A stretch of DNA of 15,431 bases from an uncultured Clostridia bacterium (GTDB taxonomy: Bacteria; Bacillota_A; Clostridia; TANB77; CAG-508), in NCBI GenBank assembly GCA_947588915.1, contig CANPZA010000025.1, positions 1-15,431 on the forward strand, read 5' to 3'. The notes under the pieces were generated by a model. That model saw only the letters and a program-made list of their open reading frames with translations. It was not told the DNA's origin and ran no database searches. The position numbers and the translations under genes are program-made. Positions 13,099 through 15,431 of this stretch are shown here, one piece after another (positions within the stretch are counted from its first letter, which is position 1; each line of letters begins with the position of its first letter).

Positions 13099-15431
13099 CT
13101 ATATTCTTATTCCCTTTTTCAAACAAGTTGAATAAATATATACATATTTAACATCTTGCTTCAATGCTTCTTCTAGTGCTTTTTTATACAAATTCAACTG
13201 TGTTTTATATTTATCTATTAACTCTTTTTCTGTTTGTACAAAATCTGTTTTGTAATCAACCAATACAATTTCATTATCTTTATTTATATAATATAAATCT
13301 ATAATACCTTGTACTAGTAAAGTTTCATCAGTTTCTTCATCATATATTTCTTTTGCAGGAATAGTAATATAAAATGGTTTTTCTCTAAATATTTCCTTTG
13401 CTTCTTTCATCTCCTGAAAAATACTTGATTTTGTAAATTCTAAAATTGCTTTTTGGTTAATATTATTTGCTTCTATCTCAGTTATAATTTCTTTTTCAAC
13501 TAAACTCTTAATTAATTCTTCTATTTTGACTATATCATAAGTTTTATTTATATCTAATTTTTGCATACAAAGATGTAAAAGTGTTCCCCTTTGAGCAGAT
13601 GTTAGTTTTGTATCTTCCTCCTTTTTCATAAATTTAGGTGGAACAAAATTTATTTCAATTTTTTCTTCTTTTTGTTTTAATTTTGTAACAGATGTTTTTG
13701 TTGGTATTTTTGTAGATAATTCATATTTATATTTTGCATCTAAAATTCCCGCTATTTGTTGAATTTTTTGTTCATCCACTACTTCTTTATCCATTGTTTT
13801 TATTATATCTTTTTCTTTTCTTTCTATTTTTTCACAAAACTCTAATGCTTGATTTCTATTATATATATTCATTTGAGTAAATTTCTCTATATTGGATTTT
13901 TCATAAAAATACACTAATAAAATCCAGTCAATAAATTTAATATATTTTTTAACTAAAATAGGATTAATTTTATCATCTTGTTTTTTATATCTTTCTATTT
14001 GATTTTCTAACTTTTCTATTTGTTTTTTATAATCTTTTTTAATTCCTGTAATAAACAATTTTTCCTTTGCTCTAGTTAGAGCAACATAAAGTATTCTCAT
14101 CTCTTCTGACAAATTTTCTTGGAATACTTTTTCTCTTATAGCTAGCTTACTTAAAGTATCATATTGAACTTGTCTTTCATAATCAATATATTTAACACCA
14201 ATGCCTAATTTTTCATGTAGTATTAAATTTTTATTTAAATCAGTAAGGTTAAATTGTTTACCTGTACTTGATAAAAATACTACTGGGAACTCTAATCCTT
14301 TACTTTTATGAATACTCATGATTCTAATTACATTATCATTTTCTCCAATTATTTTTGCAGCACCCATATCTTTACTACTTAACCTTAATCTTTCTATAAA
14401 ATTGATAAAATTATATAATCCCTTAAAACTAGCTGTCTCATACTGCTTAGCTCTTTCAAATAGCATCTGAAGGTTTGCTTGTCTTAGATTTCCATTTGGC
14501 ATTAAACCAACATAATTGTAATATCCTGTATCAGAATATATTTTCCAAATCAATTCATCTAATGCTAGATATTCTTGTTCCTTTCTCCATTGTTCTAAAT
14601 TATTTAAGAATTCTTCTATTTTTTTTCTTAATTTACTATCAACAGATATTCTTGCTTTTTGAATACAGTTATAAAAATTATCATATTTATCTGCCAAACG
14701 TATTTTTATCAACTCATCATCTGTAAATTTACCAATATTAGACCTCATAACTGCAACAAGTGGTATGTCTTGTATAGGATTATCTATAATTTTTAATAAA
14801 CTCATTATTGTTTGAATTTCTATTGTATCTAGATATTGTTGTGAACTATCTGAAAATACTGGCATTTGTAAATTTAATATTTCTTGTTCATATACTGGTG
14901 CTGTATTTGATGTGCTTCTAAGTAATATAACAATATCTTTATATGTAATATCTCTATATTTTTCTTGTTTTTTATCCCAAACTTGGAATTTACTTTCTAT
15001 TAGTTTTTTAATTTTATTTGCCACAAATTTAGCCTCTAATTCGATATCTAACATATTTTCTTCTTGTTCATAAATTTCTATCTTATCTACTTGTTCTTGA
15101 CTATTTTCTTCATCTTCTACTTTAGAATCTATAATATTAATTTCAATGTTTTCATTTTGATCTATTTCTTCATAATCTGCTCCTAAATTTAAATATTCTT
15201 CTTTATTATATTTTATATCACCTAATTTCTTGCTCATTATGTTTTCAAAAACAATATTGGTAAATTCCAGTATATTTTTTTTACTTCTAAAGTTTTTAAA
15301 TAATTGTATTTTTAAATCTTCTTGCTTACTTTTTGTTTCCTTTTTTTGATAAGTTTCATATTTATTTAAAAATAATTCTGGCATTGCTTGTCTAAATTTA
15401 TATATACTTTGTTTAACATCTCCTACCATAA
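13099..15431 (-). CDS. addA: AddA, ATP-dependent helicase/nuclease subunit A, C-terminal part
   Basis: The last ~777 codons of addA. The gene enters from beyond the right edge, and the ATG at 15427-15429 is an internal methionine. AddA is the UvrD-like helicase and nuclease subunit of AddAB, which resects double-strand breaks to load RecA in Firmicutes. Counting from that methionine: VGDVKQSIYKFRQ (2-14) is the helicase III/Q region. NVIRIMSIHKSKGLEFPVVFL is motif V and EMRILYVALTRAKEKLF is motif VI. The C-terminal PD-(D/E)XK nuclease has GIIDLYY (Asp711) and VLVDYKTDF (Asp725, Lys727), all intact. Full AddA is about 1200-1250 aa, so roughly 450 residues are outside the window, including Walker A. 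addB is normally upstream and would be beyond the edge. A separate promoter for the next gene lies after the stop. Confidence 0.93.
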   Translation of the reverse strand, partial: MVGDVKQSIYKFRQAMPELFLNKYETYQKKETKSKQEDLKIQLFKNFRSKKNILEFTNIVFENIMSKKLGDIKYNKEEYLNLGADYEEIDQNENIEINIIDSKVEDEENSQEQVDKIEIYEQEENMLDIELEAKFVANKIKKLIESKFQVWDKKQEKYRDITYKDIVILLRSTSNTAPVYEQEILNLQMPVFSDSSQQYLDTIEIQTIMSLLKIIDNPIQDIPLVAVMRSNIGKFTDDELIKIRLADKYDNFYNCIQKARISVDSKLRKKIEEFLNNLEQWRKEQEYLALDELIWKIYSDTGYYNYVGLMPNGNLRQANLQMLFERAKQYETASFKGLYNFINFIERLRLSSKDMGAAKIIGENDNVIRIMSIHKSKGLEFPVVFLSSTGKQFNLTDLNKNLILHEKLGIGVKYIDYERQVQYDTLSKLAIREKVFQENLSEEMRILYVALTRAKEKLFITGIKKDYKKQIEKLENQIERYKKQDDKINPILVKKYIKFIDWILLVYFYEKSNIEKFTQMNIYNRNQALEFCEKIERKEKDIIKTMDKEVVDEQKIQQIAGILDAKYKYELSTKIPTKTSVTKLKQKEEKIEINFVPPKFMKKEEDTKLTSAQRGTLLHLCMQKLDINKTYDIVKIEELIKSLVEKEIITEIEANNINQKAILEFTKSSIFQEMKEAKEIFREKPFYITIPAKEIYDEETDETLLVQGIIDLYYINKDNEIVLVDYKTDFVQTEKELIDKYKTQLNLYKKALEEALKQDVKYVYIYSTCLKKGIRI

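Noticed and set aside
1..15431. A DGR reverse transcriptase, Avd gene or template repeat
   Set aside because: I looked for near-copies of both candidate variable regions and for reverse-transcriptase motifs on both strands and found none. A diverged copy could be missed by eye.
1..15431. tRNA genes and CRISPR arrays
   Set aside because: No cloverleaf with a GTTCRA arm and no series of regularly spaced repeats was seen.

Overview
The window is about 15.4 kb of very AT-rich DNA. Strong AGGAGG ribosome binding sites, an AddA-type nuclease, an RqcH/NFACT protein and a MATE transporter fused to a cytidylate-kinase-like domain suggest a low-GC Firmicute, most likely a gut-type Clostridia chromosome. 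This is inferred from gene content only. Almost all genes lie on the minus strand. The exceptions are rqcH and an IS110 fragment. No rRNA, tRNA or CRISPR array was recognised.

Layout from left to right. (1) A truncated small ORF and a beta-CASP metallo-beta-lactamase nuclease form a short operon. (2) A MATE/kinase fusion gene has a well-formed promoter, a terminator-like hairpin just before its ribosome binding site, and a probable TTG start. (3) A visibly GC-richer island (about 4.0-5.2 kb) carries one gene of unknown function. Its last ~40 codons look like the variable region of a diversity-generating retroelement (DGR) target. (4) A decayed IS110 transposase sits beside the 3' end of a DnaB-like ATPase gene. 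(5) The DnaB-like gene and rqcH are divergently transcribed. (6) A DUF1016/YhcG-type PD-(D/E)XK nuclease follows, then a TnpV-like pseudogene with three in-frame stops. (7) A type IV pilin-like secreted protein has a 3' end that switches abruptly to about 56% GC and ends in a second, unrelated variable-region-like module. (8) A small membrane-anchored protein lies downstream of addA, which runs off the right edge.

The most interesting aspect is the pair of genes, about 7 kb apart, with DGR-target-like C-termini: one cytosolic-looking and one pilin-anchored. No reverse transcriptase, Avd or template repeat could be found here. If they are diversified by a DGR, the machinery must lie elsewhere in the genome. 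The two variable regions are too different to share one template. An alternative for the pilin-like gene is cassette duplication and gene conversion among paralogues, which a 17-bp direct repeat flanking it would fit. Mobile-element debris (the IS110 remnant, the TnpV remnant and a GC-shifted island) shows that the region has repeatedly received and lost foreign DNA.
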